A model generated the notes under the pieces. That model was not told the DNA's origin, did not search any database, and saw nothing but the letters and a program-made list of their open reading frames with translations. A program made the translations under genes and the position numbers. This document shows, piece by piece, positions 9,011 to 20,199 of a stretch of 64,000 nt of DNA (position 1 is its first letter; each line of letters starts with the position of its first letter). The stretch comes from Pictodentalium vernedei (taxonomy: Eukaryota > Mollusca > Scaphopoda > Dentaliida > Dentaliidae), in the NCBI GenBank assembly GCA_031216915.1, contig CM062297.1:360791704-360855703 (forward strand), written 5' to 3'.

Positions 9011-9935
9011 GGAATCGCGTCCACTGCTTGTCCTGTACAATGCTTGCCATGCAAGAATGACCGCACAACGGAATACGTGAAGGTTGAAACCTTGCGGGTT
9101 GTGATAGAGTTGACACGATTTCCCCAGCGAAAAAAGATCCTCTCGTGGAGGAAGTTTCCGCGGTAAGTCCCACAGAAGACATCTAAGTAAATGTGGAGAC
9201 AGAGATGCTACCAACAGAATTGTATTGTGAATGAATAATCCTAGCAATACTTGCTGAATCAACAGCGCTGGAGGCTACGCATATCCTATCATCGCGTCCT
9301 ACTAGATCGATAGAGCGTTAACTACATATGCTCGGGGATCCGGACACGGTGACACATACGTCTACAACTGATTGGTGAGTTGTGTCGTAAATGAATTTAT
9401 CACTGGGCGCTCCCATTGATAGCAAATCTGATTGAATACCTGTTTGTTGATAGTCCATTCCGACGGCAACAAACGACCCTTACGTGAAAGGGAGTCTGCT
9501 AATACGATCCGACGACTGAGAATATGACGAACCGAAACAGAACTTGGTGTTCTATAACAAACAGAAGGATTCTTTCCGTTAAAACCAATAACGGAACCGA
9601 ATGAGTGCCTCCCTGGTTCCGATATATGCAACTACTGTCGTATTATCGGACAGGACTGAACATGTGTTTCTGAATAAAATTCATCCAATGACGTAGTGCA
9701 AGCCAACATAATATTCTTCCTTGGAAGTTAAGAGCTTGCCTAAAAACTGCGGAACCCAAAGACCCTGGCACTTCGAATCCGTTGGGATCAAAATTGTGTC
9801 CCAACCTGTTTGACTGGCATCTGTCATAATCGAAAAACTCGGATCCGGCAACTACAGTGAAAGTCTCTGAGTCAACCACCGAATGTTTGCCCACGTCTGA
9901 ATCTCTTGATACACTTGATAGACAAGAGAACGTGT
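9011..9935 (-). pseudogene. E2 RT C-terminus and RNase H remnant
   Basis: Matches E1 from about 2230 to 3190: methyltransferase-like tail and RNase H, with A-D-S-L-S-R-K-G-R-L-L-P-S-E-W intact near 9460-9500. Near 9935 the similarity jumps from E1 about 3190 straight to E1 about 4500. The RT catalytic core and the N-terminal linker (about 1.3 kb) are thus deleted and RNase H is joined to gag. Confidence 0.8.
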
Positions 9936-12720
9936 ATATCGAGCAATTCAAGATTGCTGAAAGGTTGCCGTCGAAGAGAAGCTTCTCAGAGACCGAAGCG
10001 ACTCTGAGAGAGTTCTTCACCTTACTATCCACGCGCGTGGATGTAGCTAGGGCTGCGTCACGTCTAACCAACTCCAGGTTGCCACTGAAGGGCGGAGTTA
10101 TACGTGGAAAAACTACTGCCCCTGAAAGAAATCTCATTGAGGATCATATCCTGGAATTCTTTCTCTTGAAGACGTAATGATAACGTCTCAGTAAGGTGGT
10201 GTACGTATGATAAAGCGTCTAAGTTAAGTCTATTATACATCATTGTCATTTCCAACATCGTGGTTGGAATTGACATAGACGGCGAAAAAGATAATTTCCA
10301 GTCTTCAGTCTAGCCGTCTTAGACGCAAAGGAACTCTCGGTAAGCCCAGTTCTGCCAATAAACAATTATTTCCTAGAATTCACAAAAGGCAGAATAGAGC
10401 ATTGCGGACAAGAAACTAGAACAGCATGTTGATAGCAAGCTTATATATAGCGTCGTTCAATAATTCGAATGTTCTAAAGACATTATTGGACTGCGTCGGC
10501 AACTCAGGGACAATGTCCCTGAACCGATCCAAAACTCCGTGTCCAATGACGCTATTAGTCTCTTATCCAGCATCGCAGCAATGTAGTCCGACGGAACAAC
10601 CTCTGGAAGATAATGCCGGAAGAAATGTATGGCAGCTTCTGTTGTTCCTAAAGGGAAAGCTCGAAATCGTCCGAATCCCTTTCGCCATCCTGTCGGACCC
10701 TATGAAGTGTTCGGTCGTCTGTACCTGATGCAACAGCGGAGCGCACCGATCCAGCGCCATCGCATTATTCCTGATCCGACCAAGAATCTGTCATTTGCTG
10801 GGATGCTACGATAAGCTGTGCTATTTTGGATAGCACGTCCGTCACTGAGGCCTGTGGAGAAGCGGTCTTACGATGCATTGCCGCTGGAAGCTCCGTGTTC
10901 GTTACCCCGTGCATACTTCTATTATACAAGCAACCGGAGTGTGCAGGCCTCGTGTCCCTTGGCTACCGGATGGCGTGACCTGTTCGCCATGGAATCGCTG
11001 AATGACGAAGCTGGCCAGATATTCGAGATCACGTAGCCAATGTGCGGTCATGTGCGCTGCTGTGAGGATGAGGAAGCATTATCGACAGTCACTCGGACTG
11101 TCTATATAACGGAGCGTCCCGAGCGGCGGACATGCGCTCCGGAGGTGAAATGTCTGTACCACAACATCCGGTCCCATATGTTGTTGCACGAGAGAGGGAC
11201 CTTTCTCGCTCGCCGCCCGGACGGACCGGACGAGCTAGGAACCGGACTAACAGGCTCTCTCCTCTAATCCGTCGTCACTGGGTGTGTACTAAAGTCTATT
11301 ATAGTGCTCGCATCACCCAAATCTCCTTCCTAGACCGCAACGGACGAACCCGACTGCCGAACCATTCGATGAATGGATGCTACACCGGGTGAGCTAGCGA
11401 ATGTCAACTCCGACGATCCTACTAGGGACCTCTTAGGCGATTGACGTAATCCATGAGCACTAACTGCCACTAGCTCTTCATTAACTATGATGACAGAGGC
11501 ACACTTTTGAAAGACATCTCAGTAATTTTGCGAACAAGAAACCAGACATGCTTGTACATAGCAAGCATATAAAAAATATATATAGCGTCGTTCAATAAAT
11601 CGAACGTATCTGAGACATTATTGGACTGTGTCGGAACTGAGGGACGATGTCCCTGAACCGAACCAAAAATTTCTAAGTCCACCGACGCTATCAGTTTCTT
11701 ATCCGGTATCGCAGCATTCTGGTCCGACGAAGAACCTCTAGAAGATGAAGTCGGATGACATATACAGCAGCTTATGTTGTTCCGAAAGGGAAAGCTCGAA
11801 AACCTCCGAATCCCTTTCGGCATCCCGTCGGACCATATGAAATTTTCTGACGTCCGCACCTGATGCTTCCGCGGAGCGTCCCGACCCAGCGTCGTCGGAT
11901 ATTACATTATGCGACAGAGATTCTGTCGTTGCTGGGATGCTGCGATAAGTTGTGCTATTTGGGATAGCACGTCCGTCACCGAGGCCTGTGCAGAAGCGGT
12001 CTTACAATGCTTTGTCTCCAGGCCTCGTGTCCCTGGCTATCGGATGGCGTGACCTGGTCGGCGAGGATTCTCTGATTGGCGAAGTTGACTGGATATCGGA
12101 GGTCACGTAGCTAAGGTGCGGATGTGTGCGCTGCCATGAGAATGAGGAAGCCTTATTGACAGTCTCTCCGGACTGTCTATATAACGGAACGTCCTGAGCG
12201 GCGGACGTATGCTCCGAAAGCATACGTCACTGGGTGTGCACTTGGTTATTTTATAGTGCTCGCATCACCCAAAACTCCTTTCTAGACCGCAACAGACGAA
12301 CCCGGCTGCCGAACCATTCGATGAATGGACGCTACATCGGGCGAGCTAGCGGACGTCAAAGGCCGTCGAACCTACTAGGGTCCTCTTAGGCAATTGACGT
12401 ATTACATGAGCACTTTTCCGCTAGCTCTTCATTAATTGTGACGACGGAGGCACACTTTTTGGAAGACATCACGGATACATCACCCTGATCATGATCGTCT
12501 GAAATAGAGATTGATAAAGTAGAGTGACCCTGCGGGGAAAGGACCGGAATGGCCAATTCCCCACTAACATACCGTGACATACGCTTCCCATGTTGTCATC
12601 GAAATCAACACATACAGAACAGGAGTTAGTGCGAGTACACTGACTACATTATACAATGATTATGAAAGTCAGAGGAAGATTTCCTCTTATTACAATTGAA
12701 CAGTATCCTTTCATTGTGAA
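9936..12720 (-). pseudogene. E2 gag-like ORF remnant with internal duplication
   Basis: Matches E1 4500-6310, broken by frameshifts. About 1.1 kb is present twice: 'tatagcgtcgttcaataa' occurs at about 10446 and 11581, and the blocks that follow (FRDIAPEF-equivalent, Ser/Arg-rich middle, 'gtcactgggtgtg') repeat in the same order up to about 11520 and 12480. The second copy has lost further internal pieces. The start codon context survives near 12708 ('tttcattgtgaaaa'). Confidence 0.8.
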
Positions 12721-13599
12721 AAGAAAACAAAGTCCTAGTACTCGCACCAACCCCTGACAATCAAAATACATAATAACAAGATCCATTAACATAGAAAAAA
12801 TAATTGAATCAAAAACTTTTGAAAAAATATTTTTTCAGAACAGCCCAAGTTTCTGAAAAGTAACGTTGAGCCCCAATGGAGCCCAAGCCTAAGTGTGGAC
12901 AAAAATTCTAAAAATATTTTAAACAATTTATGCAACACTTATGAACAATAATAATGTATCTAGTTATGATTAAATTAACATCAAAATATTATTTTCAAGA
13001 AATCCCCCCTCACACAGAGGGCTGTTGGAAATGTAAACAATAAGTGTAAAAACACTAGATCAAGACTCCAGGCACCCTGGCCCGAAATCAGTTACCAATA
13101 ATACACTATCTGATGCAAAACAGAGACTTCCAGGGAAGAAACTGCAGAACATCAGATGGTAGATGCAGAACACTACGCCTAACCACCCATAGGTGAAGAC
13201 GTAAACATGGGGAAAAGAACAGAATTCATTCTGTTATCCAGCTAAAACTCCCAAGAAATTTTAGTAATAATATTACTGAAAATATGCCAAAAGCATGGGA
13301 GAATAGCAAGAGGGGACTTAAAGGAAAGGGAGAGAGGAAAACACTGAACAAGCAGTGTAATCTTGATAACAAGAATGACCACAACAGGCTGTTGCCTCGA
13401 AAATAGGTAACTTCATAACATAATTTCATCAAAAAATTTTAAGTTACAGCCCTGATTGTTTTCTGTCACTCATTTTTCCTCTCCTCCTTCTATATCCTCC
13501 TTAGAATCACCATTTCACTAATATTTATGTGTCTGGCATCATTTAAACTGAGATTTACAAGCACAAAGATCAGTCAGATGTTAACTGATGAAGGGCCAA
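12721..13599 (-). other. E2 5' non-coding region
   Basis: Aligns with E1 6350-7185 throughout, including 'cagcccaagtttctgaaaag' and 'gtgtctggcatc'. No ORF is supported. Confidence 0.6.
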
Positions 13600-13806
13600 A
13601 CAAAGAATGATTAATGGCGCCAATTTTGGGACGTCCTTGATACTGCGCATGCGCAGTAGAGGTGAAGTATGGAGGGCCATTCAGGACATGATTTCTTTGG
13701 TTTTAGATGCAAATTTTGGGGATTGGGGGGCAAAATTTGTGTTTGGCCCTATATTTTTAAGAGTTAGCACCAGCTATGTCTGGATCATTGGTACAGTATA
13801 AAAATA
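13600..13806. repeat. E2 right inverted terminal repeat
   Basis: Reverse complement of 1-258 with the same subfamily differences, and the palindrome actgcgcatgcgcagt at 13642-13657. It ends 'gatcattggtacagtata' then A/T-rich target. Confidence 0.85.
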
Positions 13807-14285
13807 TAAAAATATACGGGCTGCATATTTTTCCACCCAGCCTTCCCTATGGGTGGCACACTTGACCCCACCCTCTGGGCAGGGCCTTTGATCCCGGCAC
13901 TTTTTAAACCCCCACCATTAGATTCCTGGTAAAAAGTTACCCCTAGTAGACCCCTTAGAGGACCTATATCGGTGAAATCCATCAATTTTGCCCCTCCCCA
14001 TCCCCACCCCCACCACTTTTTTAAACACCACCATTAGGTTCCTGATAAAAAGTTACCCCAAGTAGACCCTTTGAAGACCTATATCGGTGACAAAAAATTT
14101 GGTCATAACTTTCGGTGCCCCTCCCTGCCCCCCACCCCGCACTCTTTTTTAAACCTGACGAGGACCTCCGCCATAAAAAAGTACCCCTAATAGACCCATT
14201 TTGGGCACTCTGGATGGCCACATATTCATTTCTATAGTGGACAGACAGACAGACATTCTAAAATATAGTATAGATACAGTGTTTC
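13807..14285. repeat. Dispersed repeat with three degenerate ~125-bp units and ACAG tail
   Basis: Three imperfect copies of a unit containing 'ttcctggtaaaaagttacc' and 'gacctatatcggtga' start near 13888, 14010 and 14130. They are followed by 'ggacagacagacagacattc'. There is no credible ORF. It has the look of a non-autonomous dispersed element and abuts the right end of E2. Confidence 0.55.
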
Positions 14286-14296
14286 TAAATGATTAG

Positions 14297-14539
14297 CTGG
14301 TTGAGTGCTACATTATTTTTAGTGGTCTGAATTTTTTTCATCAAAATTTGTTTTATAACAAGTTATTGAAGAATGCCCATGGGCACCACGCCCACAGACA
14401 CTCTTCAAAAATTTGTGATTGAACAAATATATATCAACAAAATATCATTTGCGTTTGACTGAATATGAAACATAAGCAATGAAAATGTTAACTTTCATTT
14501 CTTTGAAAGCCATGATAGTGACTTCTAGCACTCAACCAG
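14297..14539. mobile_element. TTAA-type MITE, copy 1
   Basis: About 243 bp with inverted ends 'ctggttgagtgcta' and 'tagcactcaaccag', flanked by TTAG on the left (probably mutated) and TTAA on the right. The middle holds a weak palindrome around 'aatgcccatgggcacc'. It is the same size and has the same ends as the copy at 17863-18102. Confidence 0.65.
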
Positions 14540-15577
14540 TTAATTTAGTCCAAGAATCAAATCTAGTCTCGTATGAAAGTACATGATTACTGGCTGGAGC
14601 ACATCGATATCACTGACTCCAATCGAGATGAAAATGTCCCAACTGGAAAATTGTTGGGGTGGAGTGGGGGGGGGGGGGGGGGGGAAGGGGGGTACAGTTG
14701 GTTTTATAGTTAGTTAAATTATGGGAAAACTATTCATCCTGAAAGTGTAAGGTTTTTGACATCAGAGTGCAGACTTTCTGAGGTCAGAGTTCCCATGAAC
14801 ATTAGAGAAATTCAAGAACTATTTAAGCATTTTTCAAGGAATAGGACCAGATTTTTAAGGACTATTACAATTTTCACATGAACGTACAACACAATGACCA
14901 GCCTCAAAAATTTCAGCCTCAAGAACCTGATTTCTGGAAACCTCCAACAAGCCAATTATATATCATTCCTGAGTGCAACAATGTACCATGTTCCACTCAG
15001 GGAATAATATAGAGATCAATAAGATGTGGTTCCTGACTGATTCTGTGATATTACATGCATGTGGGTTGGTTTATCATGAAAGTTCTTGTCTCAAGAACTT
15101 ATAGGTAAACGGAATTCAAGTACTTTTCAAGGATGGCAGTGGAAAATTAACAACTTTTCAAAGTTAGAAACAAATTCATGCACTTTTCAAGGAGGGGCCA
15201 AAATTCAAGAACTTTTCATTTACAGTGGGATACTGGACGTGTGTAATTGCACTTGTACACCATAGTGTGCCTGGAATTGAAAAGCAGCACACAAAACAGT
15301 ATGAAACCATGTGATTTTTCACATGCAGATTTCAATTTAATGTGGCAGGTAGAAACGTGACTTGCAAATAGCAGTGTTTGTGGGTACCTTACATGAGAAC
15401 CACCTGTGAGACCTATCAATTTATTTTTGACTTGTCAATGAGCAGTGTCGCAGACAACATTAAAGATACGATGTCATCAAAAACAGCCCTTTTTTCTTTG
15501 TTATTGCAATGTCATCACACACTGTGCACAGCGAACCAAGTTTTATCAGCACTAGTGGCATCATTTGATCTACTAAG
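14540..15577. other. Intronic sequence, short repeats only
   Basis: No gene seen. A G run lies at about 14663-14682. From about 14800 to 15220 a motif like 'aattcaagaacttttcaag' recurs four times in variant forms, which suggests an old MITE. The short ORFs are not convincing. Confidence 0.4.
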
Positions 15578-15579
15578 TA

Positions 15580-16011
15580 CAGTGGAACTCTGTTAATTGA
15601 ATAGTCACTTTGCCAATGAAAATTATTCAGTTAACAGGAGTATTCAATTAACAGGAACTTTGTCACTTTCCTGTATTCTAGAGATAAACTTGGCATTTAT
15701 TCTATTATATCTTGTTTGACAGAGCTCCATGAGCTCTGTCAAACAAGATATAATATATTAAAGGCCTGGATTGGATGTACTGAGGCCAAATAGGTCTATA
15801 AACAAAGGAAAACTAGGGTGAGTCAGGGTAATTTCTTGACAGGTTACAAGATTTTTTATTCAATTTACAGGAGTTTACTCTATAACCTACATTTAATTAA
15901 CATGTTAAATTTGTACTGGGGGTGTGGTAAATGGTTTTGTGTTGGGAAATTATATTCAATTAACATGGTTATTCAGTTAAGAGATAGATATCCAATTAAA
16001 TTGCTCCACTG
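15580..16011. mobile_element. Tc1/mariner (pogo-like) MITE
   Basis: A 432-bp element flanked by TA on both sides (15578-15579, 16012-16013). Its inverted ends 'cagtggaactctgttaatt' and 'aattaaattgctccactg' fit the CAGTGGAAC ends of pogo/Tigger-type transposons. 'attcagttaac' and 'attcaattaac' recur inside both arms. No transposase is present. It contains the perfect palindrome 15703-15755. Confidence 0.7.
15703..15755. repeat. Perfect palindrome, 24-bp arms
   Basis: Two 24-bp arms (tattatatcttgtttgacag + agct, and its exact reverse complement) separated by 5 bases, ccatg. The same core, 'atcttgtttgacagag', recurs as a hairpin at 61675-61715 in unrelated surroundings. Confidence 0.9.
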
Positions 16012-16013
16012 TA

Positions 16014-16456
16014 CTTCCTGTTGTCTGTGTCGTTGCAAAAGATATTTCTCACTGACTGCATTTCAAATTGATGTCATTATTTTACCACTAGGAGTTCAAT
16101 GAGGATGTCAGACTCACACACAATTCAAGGGCAAAAGTGTTAAATTAAATACATTTATGGAGTGAAGTACAGGAAATTTCATGAAATACACAAGCAAAGA
16201 AGCGAAGCATATTCAAGTTGTTGTCGAAGTGTGGAGCATGTCTTGCTCACGTCGCATTCCACATCTTATTCTCATTACATACCCATACATACAGAGATGA
16301 GTTCAATAAAATCCAGGTAGGTGCACAAAAACAAAATGACACTCCTGTATTTGAAACCAGGTGCACATTTGATTGTATACCTGTATTTTTGAAAATTGAA
16401 AATCTGAGAGTGGAGAAAGTTAAGAAAAAATTGCTTTGAATTCACATTACAATCAC
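16014..16456. other. DCTN4 intron, nothing recognised
   Basis: Unique-looking intronic sequence downstream of exon C on the minus strand. Open frames on both strands are short and of unlikely composition. Confidence 0.4.
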
Positions 16457-16569
16457 CTTTAGAAATCTCAATTGGTTCAGTGAAGAAAGAGTCTGGTAGC
16501 GCATCAAAGTCTGTGACAGTTTCTCCAGAAGTTATTGGCTGTATCACCAACTCAGATTTCTCACTAATA
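16457..16569 (-). CDS. DCTN4: Dynactin subunit 4 (p62), internal exon 'C'
   Basis: A 113-nt minus-strand exon: 3' splice site 'gtttttcag', then one nucleotide completing a serine codon, 37 codons, and one leftover nucleotide before 'gtgatt'. The residues I-Q-P-I-T-S-G-E, then L-P-D-S-F-F-T-E-P-I, correspond to the acidic 'LPEDYYTRPV' segment of animal DCTN4. That segment lies just before the second half of the protein, which carries the repeated Cys motifs. The next exon (the region near 'LYPRHKHLLIKRS' in vertebrates) is not visible between this exon and position 1, so the following intron is at least 16.4 kb and contains DIRS copies E1 and E2. The 5' splice site GTGATT is weaker than those of the other exons. 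Confidence 0.85.
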
Positions 16570-17139
16570 CTGAAAAACACAATGATGATTAACTATTAGT
16601 GAAAAACATTAGCACCACTGACAAATCTTCAGCTTCTATTTTTTATTACCTCTTCACTTCCTGTGGTCAAATCTGACTTGCCTGATGAAAACAATTCCCC
16701 CAAAGTACCACAAAGCAAATTTTAAGTTTTCAATTTTTGATTTCTGATTGTAGGCACAGCTTACAGTACTGTGATCAGAAAAGTGGAAAGAGAATTTTGA
16801 CCGCATCGCGCCTCAGTCTGCGACTGCAAGAACACTGAATGTGGGATGCTATTTTTAATTGCATTTTCTGATGCGGACTTGATTTCACAGTATTTTATAC
16901 AGTAAATTTCAACCAACTTGTGATAGTGTGTCACAAATGAATCGTGATCTGATCCCGATCTGATTGCAAAAAAGACCACTTTTGTGATCACAATACTGTA
17001 AAACTCACTCATTTGAAAGATCTTTCCAAGCTCCATCCAAGAGGGATTAATAAGCTACGTAGGGAAACACAAATCACGTATGTTCCAGGGAAAAACATTT
17101 CTAGTGCTGTCTGTCATTCATGTTTGGGTCGTGGGCTAT
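16570..17139. other. DCTN4 intron, nothing certain
   Basis: Intron upstream of exon C. A small open segment at about 16995-17045 on the minus strand has exon-like edges but does not fit the phase of the flanking DCTN4 exons. Confidence 0.4.
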
Positions 17140-17361
17140 GATGGCATTGTGTGCTAAGGCAAAATGCATGTCAATGGTGCACCTGTCTTCAATCAATGCT
17201 AACCCTGCTTTTGTGGAGTTAGTACACTGGAGAGCCTGACAGATGCTCGCCGTTGTCGGTGGTTCTCTCCAGGTAATCTGGCTTCCTCAACCCATAAAAC
17301 TGTCCGACATGAGGTGACCCTGACTGTCAAAAGTGTTGTTAAACTCCAATAAATAAATTCA
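17140..17361 (+). mobile_element. SINE fragment (body and 3' tail), plus strand
   Basis: Matches the 3' two thirds of the SINE at 37262-37612 in reverse orientation: 'caatggtgcacctgtcttc', 'gtggttctctcc', 'ataaaactgtc', and an 'aataaataaa' tail at 17350. The tRNA-like head is missing. Confidence 0.75.
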
Positions 17362-17858
17362 TGTTTGAGGAATAGCTATTCAAGACTAATGTCCAAAAAT
17401 AAGGTTGTAGCTTCATAGAACGTCAAAGCCCACTTTGAGATGATGCTTATAAATATTCTGTGAGACCAGTACAAAAATTTATTGCCTTCTGACAGCCTTT
17501 CTATATAGCACACTATGACATACTGCTTTGATCTTTATGTCCATAATAAACTGAACTTTGTTTCTTTGATACATAGATTTTTTAACTTTCTGTACTGGAG
17601 TTTTTTCTTTCAAGGACTTTTTAGATTTGGAAAGTTTCAAGCAAAATTGTCATTTTCCTCAAGTTTCATAACATGATGATAGCAAACTAACAATGGCACT
17701 GCATTTCTCATGCAAACAGGATTTAAACAAGGCACGTAAAGTCTGATCCTCTGTAACAAATAAGAACTATACTGAACTGAGTGCAATGAATGGGTCCATG
17801 TCCATGTCCATGAACAGAATCTGTACTAGTTTATCATCAGAAGAACCAAGAGCACTCC
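17362..17858. other. Intronic sequence, nothing recognised
   Basis: A/T-rich, no ORF of interest and no clear repeat structure visible. Confidence 0.35.
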
Positions 17859-17862
17859 TTAA

Positions 17863-18102
17863 CTGGTAGAGTGCTGGAAGCCCATATCTGGTTTTATTCT
17901 TAAGTGCAGGTACCAGAACTTTAACACTCATATTCAGTACATGTGCTTTGTATTATCTTTGAAGTGATCTTATTAAGTCTTTAAGGGTTTGCCTTGTTAC
18001 AATTTATGGGAGAGTGCCCACTGGCACTCTCCCATAAATTGTAACAAGGCAAAGAGATGTGTACAAGATTTGATGGCCAAAAATAATTTAGCACTCTACC
18101 AG
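17863..18102. mobile_element. TTAA-type MITE, copy 2, with central perfect palindrome
   Basis: 240 bp flanked by TTAA on both sides (17859-17862, 18103-18106), with inverted ends 'ctggtagagtgct' and 'agcactctaccag'. The TTAA duplication is the piggyBac-type signature, but the ends do not begin with the usual CCC, so the parent family is uncertain. It contains the 31-bp-arm palindrome at 17988-18053. Confidence 0.75.
17988..18053. repeat. Perfect palindrome, 31-bp arms
   Basis: Arms run from 'tttgccttgtta' inward to 'ggagagtgcc', and back exactly, around a 4-base loop (cact). No mismatches. If transcribed it would make a long perfect hairpin. Confidence 0.92.
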
Positions 18103-18545
18103 TTAAAGCACACCTCTAGATATATGTAATTTGAGAACTAGAGGGAGGACCAAGGACCTGTAGAGCTGACCATGGTTTGGTCCAGCGGTAATGAAAATTT
18201 TGAAATTTGACACTGAAAAATTTAAATTTTATAGTAAATTTCCATTCTGATTATTATGGAAGTCCCTAACTCAGAAAAATACTCTCTATTTTCTTCTTTC
18301 CCATGCAATTTAGGAAAGGAAAGTGGAGCAAAAGCACCAAGAAAAAATATGCCGAAACTGGGATGAGAACGACCAGCACACCCAGTAGGGGACGCTCTTC
18401 TCCAAGTACTAATCCACGGCTTCCGGAATCAGTGCACAGACTTATAACCAACGTGTCATTCTATTTGAATCCACCAACAATGGCATTAAGATATCAGCGG
18501 TGAGGAAGGATTCTTACCCGAATAAGAAGATGGGAGGGCCTCCAC

Positions 18546-18629
18546 GTAAACAATTGTGGTAGGTATAATAAGAAAGGAAATTTACTATAAAATTTCAATT
18601 TCTTATCAACCTACCTTACAATTGTTTAC
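18546..18629. repeat. ICR-like inverted junction of a second DIRS subfamily
   Basis: 'gtaaacaattgtggtaggta' is mirrored by 'ctaccttacaattgtttac' around 'ggaaatttactataaaattt'. The inner part is the reverse complement of 18223-18243. The layout is the same as the ICR of E1, but the sequence is different. Confidence 0.6.
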
Positions 18630-18879
18630 AACAGGCTGAACAGACAGAAGGAGGAGGGAATCACATAACCAACCCCCACATAACCCGACTGCACTGGAAC
18701 CAAGGACAGAAGAAAAGTTCCCAAGGCTTATAAAACCATAGCATCACAACCATTAGTAAATGACAATGGGAGATGAGGCGTATAGACCTGTGTGACACAC
18801 AGACAGAAAGGACAGTACAAAGAACAGGGCTGGAACTGATCTTGCAAGAACCCTAATGGCTAGGGTTGATCACAGAATG

Positions 18880-19870
18880 AGCAGAAGAAAGAGGGCCTCA
18901 AGAAAAAAGGTCCTCAGACTGTCCCTGCAACTGAAGCAAATAGGTGGAGAAAGTAGAAGCATTTCTCCAGTCAGCTGCCTGCACAACATCCGGCAACTGA
19001 TGGAGTTAGCATAATCGCAGGAGGTAGACAATGCAAGCACCTTGTGGGCAGAAAAATGATTGGTAATACAATCGTCAGTCGCTAGACGAGTGTATGTTGC
19101 ATGAATAGCAAGACAAATACTTCTAGAAATGGACTCAGGAGAGATCTTCTGTAGACCAGGGATAAGAGACAGAAAAATATCTTTTCCTGCCATTCCTGAT
19201 GAACTGCGTCCGGTTGAGGTAAATGCAAACTGCACGAAAACGGACAGAGCAAAGGGCGATTACCCTCAGCAGAAGGAAGGGAAGAACCCTGATACAGACT
19301 GGGGGTGGAGTAGTTTCTGGCATCTGATTCTTGGCCAGGAAGGAGCAATCAGTGGTAAAGTAACACTGTTGGCGGAGCTGAAAAAGGTCAGATCAAGAGA
19401 GGGAGTGAAGCTCATTAACCCTTCTAGCTGAGGCAAATGCCATCACAAAAGCTGTCTTGTATGTGAGAAAATGCATATCCACCTGGGAAAAAGGTTTGAA
19501 CGGCCCCTCCCTTCACCCCAAGCAAAGCAGCATCCAAGAAAGATACCATCTTGTGGTAAGCTGCAAAAACCTAGGCCTTAAAGTGCCGAATAAGCTTGGA
19601 GAGGTATGGATTAGTGCCGATACGACGCTTTCCCACATACTAAGAAGTCTCCAAAAGCATTGACCTGTACCCTTGATAGTAACAGGTTGGAGACCCTGAG
19701 AATCAAACAGATATACCAGAAACTCTGCAATCTGTCTTATCAAAGGATCAGCATAATCAACAGAGTAATCAGCACATCATCGACAGAAAACCTTCCATTT
19801 AGCCACATATGCTAAACCAGTGGAGTGCCACCTTGTAGAAGAAATGCACTCCACTGCTCATCTCTACGGA
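18880..19870 (-). pseudogene. E3 tyrosine recombinase remnant
   Basis: Broken frames keep the recombinase order: A-E-F-L-V-Y-L-F and L-Q-P-V-T-I-K-G (about 19680-19740), then K-D-I-F-L-S-L-I-P, then F-S-A-H-K-V-L-A-L-S-T-S near 19030-19050, equivalent to the H-x-x-R box of E1. There, His is kept but the Arg is changed to Leu. It is more diverged from E1 than E2, E5 or E7 are, suggesting a separate lineage. Confidence 0.75.
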
Positions 19871-20140
19871 GGAGAGACAGGACCTGACAAAAAATATGCG
19901 TGAAGGCACAATGAAGTCAGGTCGACGTGAAACCTCCTCAGGTGACCTTGGCAAAGAAGGTTGCGACGTAGAGGGAGCTGTGCCAGAACTGCCGCCAACA
20001 GAGAGCGGAGCTGATTGACGCACACCCGCTGAAGCCACAGGGGAGAGATCAGAGTGGAGCTGATTGATGCTAACCCGCTGAAGACACAGGGGAGCAATCA
20101 GAATGATTCAACAACTGCAGGTTCGTATCTTGGCTAGAAC
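19871..20140 (-). pseudogene. E3 RT ORF C-terminal remnant
   Basis: Open text resembling the end of the E1 RT ORF: L-R-S-L-L, L-P-L-R-R-N-L-L-C-Q-G and a F-L-S-G-P end, matching E1's L-R-C-L-L, L-P-P-R-E-D-L-L-W-Q-G and P-L-C-G-P. The RT and RNase H domains are absent; the sequence passes within about 60 bp, through a C run (about 20176-20190), into gag. Confidence 0.6.
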
Positions 20141-20199
20141 CTGAGGCAGAATCGGAACCAGCGGGAAGGCGTAGCAGAACCCCCCCCCCCCCTTCCGGC

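Larger units (their letters stand above)
7388..13806 (-). mobile_element. Older DIRS copy E2, main part
   Basis: Continues E2 from the middle of its ICR (7388-7443) through decayed recombinase, RT/RNase H and gag sequence to a right ITR ending near 13806. It aligns with E1 in the same order and orientation but has many substitutions, small indels, a deletion of the RT core and a duplication in gag. It cannot code for any full protein. Confidence 0.9.

Noticed and set aside
16992-17037. Possible minus-strand exon reading L-I-N-P-S-W-M-E-L-G-K-I-F-Q-M
   Set aside because: Exons B and C already join in phase without it, and inserting it would break the frame.
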